Part shown: in pieces, positions 17,179 to 29,581 of the stretch
Numbering within the stretch: position 1 is the stretch's first letter
How the letters are laid out: the number at the start of each line of letters is the position of its first letter
Assembly: GCF_004361855.1 (NCBI RefSeq)
Contig: NZ_SNWQ01000002.1
Location: 310,001-374,000, forward strand
Direction of reading: 5' to 3'
Length of the DNA: 64,000 nt
Source: Kribbella caucasensis
Lineage (GTDB): Bacteria; Actinomycetota; Actinomycetes; Propionibacteriales; Kribbellaceae
Program-made: the position numbers and the translations under genes
Notes under the pieces: generated by a model
The model's input: the letters and a program-made list of their open reading frames with translations, nothing else
Databases searched by the model: none
Told to the model about the DNA's origin: nothing

Positions 17179-18602
17179 CAGTTGTCGACCCGGACGCCGT
17201 TGATCCATACCTGGTCGAGGCGGAGGTCCTCGACGTACTGGATCGAGTTCTCCTCCTGCATCCCGTCGAACCGGCAGGCGTGCAGCCGGATGTCGCGGAG
17301 CGGGTCGTCGACCAGGCCAAGCAGGTTCAGCGCGCGCGGTGCCGCGGCCGCGGTCAGCCGGGTGATGGTGATGCCGTGGACGTCGGGCGGGTAGGCGCCG
17401 GTGATCACGTTCGCATAGTTGAGGACGATCTCGATCACCGCATCAGCGGCCTGGCCGACAGTCACCCGCCGTACGTCGATGTTCGCGATGGTGCCGCCGC
17501 GTTGCGGGTTGCTCTTGATCCGGATCGCGCGTTCCAGCCGTGGGCTGCTCATCCGGCAGTCCCGGACGAAGATGTCCATCACGCCGCCGGTCGTCTCGCT
17601 GCCCGCCGTCACGCCGCCGTTCCCGTCGGCCATCTCGCAGTCGCGGACGACGGCGTACCGGGCCGGCACGTTCACCCGCCGGCCGTCCGCGTCCTTGCCG
17701 GCCTTGAACGCGATGCAGTCGTCACCGGTGGAGATCGTGCAGCGCTCGATCAGTACGTCGGTACACGACTCCGGGTCGATGCCGTCGTTGTTCGGGCCGT
17801 GCGGGCTGTCGACGGTCACGCCGCGGATGGTGACGTTGCGGCACAGCACCGGGTGGATGTTCCACATCGGCGAGTCCTTGACCGTGATGCCGTCGAGCAG
17901 GATGTTCTCGCAGCGGTGGAACTGCAGCAGGTTCGGCCGGAGGTAGTGACCCTCGCCGAACACGCGCTGCTCAACCGGTACGCCGTCCGCGGCCATCGAC
18001 AGCAACAGGGTCTTGTCCGGGCCCTCGTTCGGTGGCGGGCCGCCGGTCCAGTCCCACCAGTGCGTGGCATCCGCACGGCCATCGAGGACGCCGGACCCGG
18101 TGACGGCGATGTCGCGCTGCCCATAGGCGTAGACGAAGGGGGAGTAGTTGTAGCACTCCGTGCCTTCGTAGCGAGTCTGCACCACCGGCAGATAGGCGGC
18201 CGGGTCCTGGCTGAACGCCAGCCTCGATCCGGCCTTCAGATGCAGGTCGACACCAGTGAGCAGGTGTACGGCGCCCGTCCGGAAGTCACCCGTGGGCACG
18301 AGGACATGGCCGCCGCCGGCCCGGTGACACGCCTTGATCGCCGCCCGGATCGCGGCCGTGCTGTCCGTCGCATCGTCGCCGACCGCACCGAAGTCGGTCA
18401 CGTCGAACCAGCGGTCGGGGAAACGCGGCGGCCTGATCCGGCGCAGGATCTCGGCGATCTGTGCATCCGCGGCGGCCTCGTCTGCGGCGGCGGCCGGTCC
18501 GGTCAAGGCGGCGGCCGGGGCGGTGCCGCCGCCTAGGACAGCACCGGCTGCGAACGCTCCACCGGTCAGGAGCAGTGTGCGGCGACGGAGCTGTTCGGAC
18601 AT
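17178..18602 (-). CDS. Tat-exported GH28 pectinase
   Basis: A 474-aa GH28 enzyme with a twin-arginine signal (RRRTLLLTGGAF). The beta-helix begins at FDVTDFGAVGDD. Catalytic motifs are GPNNDGIDPESC and GDDCIAFKAG, and IRIKSNPQRGG supplies the substrate-binding Arg/Lys. ATG 18602 has an excellent GGGAGGAAA ribosome binding site. Exported, so it should cut polygalacturonan or rhamnogalacturonan outside the cell. First gene of an operon with the leaderless GH28, behind a type-B operator (18620-18633). Endo or exo mode cannot be told. Confidence 0.9.
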   Translation of the reverse strand: MSEQLRRRTLLLTGGAFAAGAVLGGGTAPAAALTGPAAAADEAAADAQIAEILRRIRPPRFPDRWFDVTDFGAVGDDATDSTAAIRAAIKACHRAGGGHVLVPTGDFRTGAVHLLTGVDLHLKAGSRLAFSQDPAAYLPVVQTRYEGTECYNYSPFVYAYGQRDIAVTGSGVLDGRADATHWWDWTGGPPPNEGPDKTLLLSMAADGVPVEQRVFGEGHYLRPNLLQFHRCENILLDGITVKDSPMWNIHPVLCRNVTIRGVTVDSPHGPNNDGIDPESCTDVLIERCTISTGDDCIAFKAGKDADGRRVNVPARYAVVRDCEMADGNGGVTAGSETTGGVMDIFVRDCRMSSPRLERAIRIKSNPQRGGTIANIDVRRVTVGQAADAVIEIVLNYANVITGAYPPDVHGITITRLTAAAAPRALNLLGLVDDPLRDIRLHACRFDGMQEENSIQYVEDLRLDQVWINGVRVDN

Positions 18603-18619
18603 GGGTTTCCTCCCGCGGA

Positions 18620-18633
18620 TGCAAACGATTGCA
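18620..18633. promoter_or_regulatory. Type-B LacI-family operator, site 1
   Basis: TGCAAACGATTGCA, near-palindromic around a central CG as in classic LacI/PurR/CcpA operators. It lies 18 bp upstream of the GH28 start at 18602. A minus-strand TTGACA is at 18667-18662, and a CACGAT -10 candidate would put the start within the operator. The identical 14-mer recurs at 21296. The LacI gene at 20239 lies between the two controlled units and is the likely partner. Confidence 0.6.
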
Positions 18634-18687
18634 ACCGATCGTGCCCGGGGAGTGGTCGAGGTGTCAACGGCTGGGTGCGATGAAGTC

Positions 18688-18715
18688 TTGATCGGTTCGG
18701 AATCTCTTGGATACT
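18688..18715 (+). promoter_or_regulatory. Promoter of the rightward GH28 gene
   Basis: TTGATC (18688-18693), 16-nt spacer, GATACT (18710-18715), then the type-A operator at 18720-18733 across the expected start point. The gene's ATG is at 18761. Confidence 0.4.
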
Positions 18716-18719
18716 TGCG

Positions 18720-18733
18720 TGCAAAGGTTTACC
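18720..18733 (+). promoter_or_regulatory. Type-A operator, site 4
   Basis: TGCAAAGGTTTACC lies 27 bp upstream of the GH28 ATG at 18761. It matches the type-A consensus except at its first bases, where it resembles type B, so either LacI protein might bind it. Confidence 0.5.
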
Positions 18734-18760
18734 CGATCAGCCGAACGGAAGGTGCCGCCC

Positions 18761-20209
18761 ATGCATCCCACCCGTCGTCGCATCCTCGGACTCAGCCTCG
18801 GCGGAGTGGTTGCCGCAGGCATTGGTTCACACCTCCCAGCGGCCGCGAGCGTCGCCGGGGAGGAAACGAGTGGTCGAGAGTGGGCGGCGGCGACCAGTGA
18901 CCGCGAGTGGTCGGTGCGGTCCAGGATCCGGCCGCCGCGATTCCGGGACGCGTGGTTCCCGATCACCGCGTACGGCGCCACGCCCGAGAACGCAACCGCT
19001 GGCATCGCGCGCGCCATCCGCACCTGTCACGAGTCCGGCGGCGGCCATGTCGTCGTACCTCCAGGCGTCTGGAACACCGGAGCGATCAACCTGCTCAGCA
19101 AGGTCGACCTGCACCTGCGGAAGGGTGCGACGCTCCGCTTCAGCACGGACCCGGCCGACTACCTGCCGGTCGTCCGGACCAGGTGGCAGGCCGTCGAGGT
19201 CTACAACTACTCGTCGCTGATCCGCGCCGAGGGCCAGACCGACATCGCGATCACCGGCGCGGGGACGCTCGACGGCGCCGGCGACAACGAGCACTGGTGG
19301 TACTGGATCGGCAGTGGTCAGTACGGCTGGCGTCCCGGCCTGCCGAACCAGCGCGCCGACTGGGGCGAGCTCGAGCGGATGAACAACGAGCAGGTTCCGG
19401 TCGACCGGCGGGTCTTCGGCGCCGGCCACTACCTCCGGCCGAGCTTCATCCAGCCGTTCCGCTGTACGAACGTGCTGATCGAGGGCGTCACCTTGCTCAA
19501 CTCGCCGATGTGGACGATCCATCCGCTGGAGTGCCGCAATGTGACCGTCCAGGGTGTCACCGTCGACAACCTCGGCCCGAACGGCGACGGCTGCAACCCG
19601 GAGTCCTGCACCGACGTGCTGATCCGCGACTGCACGTTCAGGACGCACGACGACTGCATCGCGATCAAGTCCGGCCGGGACGCCGACGGACGCCGGCTCG
19701 GCCTGCCGTCGCGCGGCATCATCGTCGAGGACTGCACCTTCGTGAGCGGTGGTGCCGCGGTCGCGGTGGGCAGCGAGATGAGCGGCGGAGTGGAGGACGT
19801 CTGGGTACGACGCCTGCACATGCCGGCCGACCCGGCCGCGGACGAGGCCTACATGCAGTGGGTGCTCTGCGTGAAGTCGACGTCGACGCGCGGCGGTTAC
19901 GTCCGGAACGTCAACATGCACGACGTCGACTCCCGGGCCTGGATGTATCGTCCCCTCGAGATCACCTTCAGCTACCAGGGCGGTGGCAACCAGTCGCTGT
20001 TCCCCGACGTCAGCGACATCCGGTTCGATCGGGTCCGGGTGGCGCGGGCCGAGCGGGCATATCGCATGGTAGGAGCGGAGAGTATGCGGATTCGTTCCGT
20101 CGCCGTCACGAACAGCCGGTTCGACGTGGTCGCGGCGGAAGCTGTCGTACAGTACGCCGACGACGTGACGATCCGGAACGTGTGGATCGGAGGCGCCCAA
20201 GTGGGGTGA
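18761..20209 (+). CDS. Tat-exported GH28 pectinase, third paralogue
   Basis: A 482-aa GH28 enzyme with a twin-arginine leader (TRRRILGLSLGG). The beta-helix starts at FPITAYGATPEN. The first catalytic motif reads GPNGDGCNPESC (Asn-Gly-Asp rather than Asn-Asn-Asp), and the second HDDCIAIKSG is intact. CVKSTSTRGG supplies the basic substrate residue. ATG 18761 has GGAAGG upstream; longer frames lack a ribosome binding site. Divergent from the other two GH28 genes and about equally distant from each, so the three likely differ in the pectin stretch they cut. The downstream LacI gene may be co-transcribed. Confidence 0.9.
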   Translation: MHPTRRRILGLSLGGVVAAGIGSHLPAAASVAGEETSGREWAAATSDREWSVRSRIRPPRFRDAWFPITAYGATPENATAGIARAIRTCHESGGGHVVVPPGVWNTGAINLLSKVDLHLRKGATLRFSTDPADYLPVVRTRWQAVEVYNYSSLIRAEGQTDIAITGAGTLDGAGDNEHWWYWIGSGQYGWRPGLPNQRADWGELERMNNEQVPVDRRVFGAGHYLRPSFIQPFRCTNVLIEGVTLLNSPMWTIHPLECRNVTVQGVTVDNLGPNGDGCNPESCTDVLIRDCTFRTHDDCIAIKSGRDADGRRLGLPSRGIIVEDCTFVSGGAAVAVGSEMSGGVEDVWVRRLHMPADPAADEAYMQWVLCVKSTSTRGGYVRNVNMHDVDSRAWMYRPLEITFSYQGGGNQSLFPDVSDIRFDRVRVARAERAYRMVGAESMRIRSVAVTNSRFDVVAAEAVVQYADDVTIRNVWIGGAQVG

Positions 20210-20238
20210 CGGCACCCCGCCTGAGCAGAAGGCGAGAG

Positions 20239-21255
20239 GTGAGCGTGGCGGAGCGGGTTCGGCTGATCGACGTGGCGCGCGAGGCGGGCACGTCGGTGTC
20301 GACGGTGTCCCGGGCGCTGAACGGCTCCGACCTGATCTCACCCGAGGTGGTCGCGCATGTGCGGACGGTCGCCGGTGAGCTGGGATACCGCGCGGACAAG
20401 CGGGCGCAGGAGTTCAAGCTGGGCCGGCCGCTGACCGTCGGGGTGACCGTGCCGGACCTGACGAACCCGTTCTTCTCCGAGGTGCTGAAAGGACTCGCGG
20501 CGGCCGCCCGGGCCGGTGGCTACCGGCTGCTGATCGGTGAGAGCGGCGAGGACCCTGCGGAGGAACTGCGGCTCGTCGAGGAGCTCGTGGACCACGCTGG
20601 TGCGCTGGTGCTCTGCAGTTCGAGGCTCAACCGGGCCGGCCTGGAGAAGGCGCTCGCGCTCCCAGTGCCGGTCGTGTGCATCAACCGGACGGTGAAGAAC
20701 GCCGGCGTGGTCGCGATCGACTACCGCGCCGCTAGCCGGATCCTGCTCGAACACCTCACCGGTCTAGGCCATCGGCGGGTCCTGTACGTCGGCGGTCCGG
20801 CGACGTCGTGGTCGGACGGCGAGCGCCGGCGGACGTTGCGTCGTACGGCGCGCGCCCTCGACGTGACGCTGGACGAGATCGAGGGTGGCTGGGCCGGTCA
20901 TCACGGGTACGACGCCGGGCCGACCGTACTGCGGAGTCGCGCGACCGCCGTCATCACCTTCAACGACCTGGTCGGCGTCGGGCTCCTCAGCTGGCTGCAC
21001 GACAACGACGTCGAGGTGCCGGCCGAGCTGTCGGTCGCCTCCTACGACGACATCCCCATCGCCGCCTACGCCCGCCCCCCACTCACCTCCCTCCGCAACG
21101 AACGCGCGAGGTTGGGCGAGCTCGCCTGGAGCCAACTCTCCGCACGCCTGTCCGGCGAGGACTGGCCCCGCCCGGACCTGCTGACTCCCGAGCTGGTAGT
21201 CCGCGCCAGCACCGGCCCAGCCCGCCGCCGAGCCCGCATCCGCGCCACCACCTGA
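20239..21255 (+). CDS. LacI-family transcriptional repressor (regulator 2)
   Basis: A 338-aa LacI/GalR regulator. The helix-turn-helix is LIDVAREAGTSVSTVSRAL, followed by a sugar-sensing domain (PDLTNPFFSEVLKG, FNDLVGVGLL, SYDDIPIAAY). GTG 20239 has AGAAGG upstream; an alternative GTG at 20206 overlaps the GH28 stop. It sits between the two identical type-B operators (18620 and 21296), so it probably represses the GH28 pair and the beta-galactosidase pair. The inducer is likely galactose or galacturonate-containing oligosaccharides, by inference. Confidence 0.9.
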   Translation: MSVAERVRLIDVAREAGTSVSTVSRALNGSDLISPEVVAHVRTVAGELGYRADKRAQEFKLGRPLTVGVTVPDLTNPFFSEVLKGLAAAARAGGYRLLIGESGEDPAEELRLVEELVDHAGALVLCSSRLNRAGLEKALALPVPVVCINRTVKNAGVVAIDYRAASRILLEHLTGLGHRRVLYVGGPATSWSDGERRRTLRRTARALDVTLDEIEGGWAGHHGYDAGPTVLRSRATAVITFNDLVGVGLLSWLHDNDVEVPAELSVASYDDIPIAAYARPPLTSLRNERARLGELAWSQLSARLSGEDWPRPDLLTPELVVRASTGPARRRARIRATT

Positions 21256-21295
21256 CCTCGTCCCGAATCGACATCGCGCGGCCCCTCCTGTTGTG

Positions 21296-21309
21296 TGCAA
21301 ACGATTGCA
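21296..21309. promoter_or_regulatory. Type-B operator, site 2
   Basis: TGCAAACGATTGCA, identical to the 14-mer at 18620. Its right half overlaps the -35 of the GH42 promoter, so binding would block RNA polymerase. Confidence 0.6.
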
Positions 21310-21333
21310 TTCGAGAGTGTGTGTGGGTTAACT
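21305..21333 (+). promoter_or_regulatory. Leaderless promoter of the beta-galactosidase operon
   Basis: TTGCAT (21305-21310), 17-nt spacer, TTAACT (21328-21333), then ATG 21341 after 7 nt. Transcription should begin at the start codon, and no ribosome binding site is present. Confidence 0.55.
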
Positions 21334-21340
21334 TCTACGC

Positions 21341-26244
<4,904 letters not shown>

Positions 26245-26277
26245 TCGGTAGATACTGAGGCTCGAGGACGGGGAACG

Positions 26278-26616
26278 ATGGGCCTTGGACGGCGATCGGT
26301 CGTGGAAGGGGCCGCGGAGCGGAGGGCCGCGCTGCTGGCTGAGCTTCGCCGCGTCGTCTTCGAGGCGCCGGCTCGATCCAATCTCGCCGTCCGCACCGCC
26401 GCTGCGCGTGGTAGCGGCCTGTTGGCCGAACCGATTGGGTCGTACGCCGCCAAGGTCCGTGACGAGTCCTATCGCGTGACGGATGCGGACGTCGCGGAGC
26501 TCCGAGCGGCCGGCGTCAGCGAGGACGAGATCTTCGAGGTCACCGTCGCGGCCGCACTCGGCGCTGCCTGTCACCGCCTGGACGCCGGCCTGCGTGCGCT
26601 GCGGGAGGAGGCCTGA
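26278..26616 (+). CDS. Small AhpD-like helical protein
   Basis: A 112-aa all-helical protein. The segment VTDADVAELRAAGVSEDEIFEV is typical of the carboxymuconolactone decarboxylase/AhpD fold, but the CxxC redox pair is absent. ATG 26278 has GGGGAA upstream. It ends 2 nt before the next, CxxC-containing family member, so the two probably form a complex or a split protein. Confidence 0.65.
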   Translation: MGLGRRSVVEGAAERRAALLAELRRVVFEAPARSNLAVRTAAARGSGLLAEPIGSYAAKVRDESYRVTDADVAELRAAGVSEDEIFEVTVAAALGAACHRLDAGLRALREEA

Positions 26617-26618
26617 CG

Positions 26619-27206
26619 ATGCGGCTGGCGATCCTGGAGAACGGGCACCGACTCCGCGCCCGCTTGTTCATCCGCTCCGTCCGGCGATTGAGTGGCCAGC
26701 GGCTGGATCCGGTCGCGCAGTTGGCGCTCTACCGTCCCCGGTTCTTCGGAGCGCCGATGTTTGCCTTCGGCAGCGACGTACTGCGGGGTCCGTCGTACTG
26801 GACTGCCGCCGAGCGCGAGTTCATGGCGGTGTTCACGTCTCGCCTCAACCAATGCCCTTTCTGCGTGCGGATCCACACCGAGACGACCCGGGTCGAGTCG
26901 GCCGGGCAGTTGGACGTCGACGACGTCGGCTCCGTTCGTCCGCAGCTGGCGGCGGTCCTGCCACTGCTTGAGAAGACGACCCACCAGCCCGAGAGCATCA
27001 CCCGATCCGATGTAGATGCCGTCCGTGCGGCAGGTGTGCCCGACGAAGCCATCGCCGACGCCCTGTACGTGAACCTGATCTTCAACGTCATGAACCGGCT
27101 GGCCAACGCCTTCGACTTCGAGTGGGACTCCAATGAGCACGTACGGCTCGGCGCACAGGTCATCCACCGGATCGACTACAAGCTGCCACGCCTGCTCATG
27201 AGGTGA
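26619..27206 (+). CDS. Carboxymuconolactone decarboxylase / AhpD-like peroxidase protein
   Basis: A 195-aa AhpD-fold protein with the redox motif CPFCVRIH and a downstream DVDAVRAAGVPDEAI helix pair. ATG 26619 follows GGGAGGAGG and lies 2 nt after the previous stop. The family performs alkylhydroperoxide or peroxynitrite detoxification through the CxxC pair; substrate unknown here. The 3' end overlaps the convergent HIT gene by 31 bp. Confidence 0.8.
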   Translation: MRLAILENGHRLRARLFIRSVRRLSGQRLDPVAQLALYRPRFFGAPMFAFGSDVLRGPSYWTAAEREFMAVFTSRLNQCPFCVRIHTETTRVESAGQLDVDDVGSVRPQLAAVLPLLEKTTHQPESITRSDVDAVRAAGVPDEAIADALYVNLIFNVMNRLANAFDFEWDSNEHVRLGAQVIHRIDYKLPRLLMR

Positions 27207-27664
27207 TCCTGGAAGTACTCGTGCAGGCGACGTGCATAAGGCTCCCGCTCCTCGGCGGTAGCGGGCTCCGCGAGGTGCCGCGTGTTGTAGAGCTCATCAC
27301 CGTCGTACCGAGGAAACACATGCACATGGTAGTGCCACGCATGCTGATACCCAGCCGGCTCGTTGTGCTGCCGAGTCGACACGCCGGCGCAGTCATAGGT
27401 GTGCCGGATCGCGACAGCTACCTCTCGTACGACGTCGTGCACCGCGTGACCGTAGACGGCCGGCAGGTCGTACAGGTTCTCGTGGTGCGCGGTCGGCACG
27501 ACCAGTACGTGCCCACGGTTGTTCGGCCACCAGCGCGCGGAGACGAACGCCATCGCGCGCTCGGTCCGCAGCACGACGTCCTGCTGCCCGGTGTAGCCGT
27601 TCTCACCGCCGGCGGCGACCAGGCAGAACGGGCAGTCGTAGTCGTCGGGTTCGTGGTTGAACAT
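27176..27664 (-). CDS. HIT-family nucleotide hydrolase
   Basis: A 162-aa HIT protein. The zinc-type CPFC pair lies near residue 15, and the catalytic histidine triad is HYHVHVFPRYDGD. ATG 27664 has GGAGG 8 nt upstream; a longer frame to 27688 lacks this. HIT enzymes split dinucleoside polyphosphates or nucleoside phosphoramidates. No functional link to the pectin genes is evident. Confidence 0.88.
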   Translation of the reverse strand: MFNHEPDDYDCPFCLVAAGGENGYTGQQDVVLRTERAMAFVSARWWPNNRGHVLVVPTAHHENLYDLPAVYGHAVHDVVREVAVAIRHTYDCAGVSTRQHNEPAGYQHAWHYHVHVFPRYDGDELYNTRHLAEPATAEEREPYARRLHEYFQDHLMSRRGSL

Positions 27665-27822
27665 CGATGGCCTCCATCGGTGTGTCATCCGGCTCGCTCA
27701 TCGTCCCATTGGCGGACTGATCACGTCTGCCAACGGCAGGGCCGCCCGTATACCTGCTTTGGGTGCGGTTGGGTGTGTGAGGTTTCCCCTTGTGGATAAG
27801 GGAATTCGGGGATCCTGCCGGC

Positions 27823-27851
27823 TTGGAGTGGGCGGCCATGTGGCGTAGAGT
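27823..27851 (+). promoter_or_regulatory. Leaderless promoter of the second HNH gene
   Basis: TTGGAG (27823-27828), 17-nt spacer, TAGAGT (27846-27851), ATG 27859 after 7 nt. The layout matches the first DUF222 gene. The rest of the gap 27665-27822 shows no gene. Confidence 0.55.
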
Positions 27852-27858
27852 AGAACAC

Positions 27859-29556
27859 ATGTTCGAGGGTGACCTGGATGAGCTCGACACCGCGGCACTG
27901 CTCGCCGCGGCGTCGGAGTTCGGCGGCGTCCAGGAACGCGCGGCGGTACGGATGCTGGAGGCCGCGCTCGCGTTCGCCGACCGCAACGCAGTCGTCGACA
28001 CCGGCACCGGTGCCGGTGAGGTGCTGCCCGGGACCGAGCAGATCCGGGTGTACGGCGGTGCCGGGTGTCCCGGGGTGGCCGAGTTCGCTCCGATTGAGTT
28101 CGGTGCTGTGATGAGGATGTCGTCGAAGGCCGCGGCGGCGTTCATCGGCGAGGCGTTGGGGCTTCGGCACCGGCTGCCGCGGATCTGGGCGGCGGTGCTG
28201 GCCGGGAACGCGGTGGCCTGGCGGGCCCGCAAGGTCGCGCACGCGTGCCTGTCGCTGTCGATGGACGCCGCCGCGATCGTCGACCGCCGCGTCGTCGGCA
28301 TCGTGAACACCGTGACACCGGGCAAGTTGGGGACCATTGTCAAGGCCGCCGTCTGGGAAGCCGACCCCGAACTGGCCAAGGCCGCGGCCGAGCTCGCGGC
28401 AAAGGAACGCGGTGTGTTCGTGGGCCCGTCCGACCACCACGGCACCAAGAGGTTCTGGGTCCGCGCCGCCGCCGGAGACGTGATCCGCTTCGACGCCACG
28501 ATCGACGACCTGGCCAGGGCACTCAAGACACTCGGCGATACCGACTCGCTGGATGTGCGGCGTGCGAAGGCGATCGGCTGGATCGCCGACCCCGCCGCGG
28601 CCCACCAACTCCTCGAGGTCGCCCGCCACCTTGCCCGCACGGTCCCCCACATCAGCACGCTCGATGACCCGACCCACGACAGCCCCGCCCCGGACGCCAA
28701 TGCCGCAGCGGACGACCGCGAGCCTGCGGGTGACCGGTCTGTTGCGGATGACACCCACGGCCCAGACGACCGGCCCGCTCCGGACGACTGGCCTATGCCC
28801 GATCACGAGCCTGACCCCGACGACTGGGACGGCCCGGACGAGCACGGCACGCCGATCGGCGCCGGTGACCCAGGCGAGGCCGACCGCGTGTCCGCGCGCG
28901 GGCCTGACCGCGAGACCGACTGCCAGACCGACGACGGGGACGGCGCAGATGCGTTCACGCGATGGATGCTGGCCGGGTCACTCCCGGCACGGCTCGCGGC
29001 GATCAAGCAGCACGCCTACAGCCGTGGCCTCGCCGCCGGCAGCGGCCGCCGGTCGAACCGGCACACCCTGTACGTGCACCTCACCGACCAGACGCTTGCC
29101 AGCGGCAACGGTGTGCTACGGGTCGAGGAGCTCGGACCGCTCCTGATGAGCCAATTGACCGAGCTCCTCGGCCACGACCAGATCGTCGTCAAGCCGGTCA
29201 TCGACCTGCACGACCAAGTCAGTGTCCACAGTTACGAGATCCCCGACCGGATCCGCGAACGCGTCCGCCTGCGGCACCCTGTCGATATGTTCCCCTACAG
29301 CGCAGCGGAAGCCACCACTCGCATGGACCAAGACCACATCATCCCCTACGACCGAGCCGGGCCACCGGGGCAAACCGGCACCGACAACCTCATACCGCAA
29401 GGCCGACTCCACCACCGCGCCAAGACCTTCGGCGGCTGGAAGTGCCGACGCCTGCCCACCGGTGCCATCGAATGGACCAGCCCCCACGGCTTCCAATTCC
29501 ACGTCGATCACACCGGCACCCACCCGATGCCACCCATCGGCCCGGGAGCTTGCTAG
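27859..29556 (+). CDS. DUF222 / HNH endonuclease domain protein, second copy
   Basis: A 565-aa DUF222-HNH family protein. The N-terminal DUF222 region runs to about residue 270. A negatively charged Asp/Pro-rich linker follows (about 28680-28950 nt), then a C-terminal HNH-like domain with DQDHIIPYD, NLIPQ and GRLHHRAKT. It lacks the two CxxC zinc pairs of the first copy, so the nuclease site is a different subtype and may be inactive. The start is set by the leaderless promoter; an in-frame GTG at 27790 lies upstream of it. Same orientation as the copy at 355, and the two enclose the pectin locus. Confidence 0.82.
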   Translation: MFEGDLDELDTAALLAAASEFGGVQERAAVRMLEAALAFADRNAVVDTGTGAGEVLPGTEQIRVYGGAGCPGVAEFAPIEFGAVMRMSSKAAAAFIGEALGLRHRLPRIWAAVLAGNAVAWRARKVAHACLSLSMDAAAIVDRRVVGIVNTVTPGKLGTIVKAAVWEADPELAKAAAELAAKERGVFVGPSDHHGTKRFWVRAAAGDVIRFDATIDDLARALKTLGDTDSLDVRRAKAIGWIADPAAAHQLLEVARHLARTVPHISTLDDPTHDSPAPDANAAADDREPAGDRSVADDTHGPDDRPAPDDWPMPDHEPDPDDWDGPDEHGTPIGAGDPGEADRVSARGPDRETDCQTDDGDGADAFTRWMLAGSLPARLAAIKQHAYSRGLAAGSGRRSNRHTLYVHLTDQTLASGNGVLRVEELGPLLMSQLTELLGHDQIVVKPVIDLHDQVSVHSYEIPDRIRERVRLRHPVDMFPYSAAEATTRMDQDHIIPYDRAGPPGQTGTDNLIPQGRLHHRAKTFGGWKCRRLPTGAIEWTSPHGFQFHVDHTGTHPMPPIGPGAC

Positions 29557-29581
29557 GGGTTTGCTTCCGGGCCCCGGAGGG

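Noticed and set aside
15808..17394. 528-codon plus-strand frame
   Set aside because: Antisense to two GH28 genes. The composition is Val/Asp/Arg repetitive, typical of a reverse-frame shadow.
18907..20205. Upstream extension of the LacI-2 frame
   Set aside because: The open frame runs out of phase through the GH28 gene. The helix-turn-helix begins only after GTG 20239.
29557..29581. Short GC hairpin after the second HNH gene
   Set aside because: The stem TCCGG/CCGGA is only 5 bp with a 3-nt loop, too weak to call a terminator.
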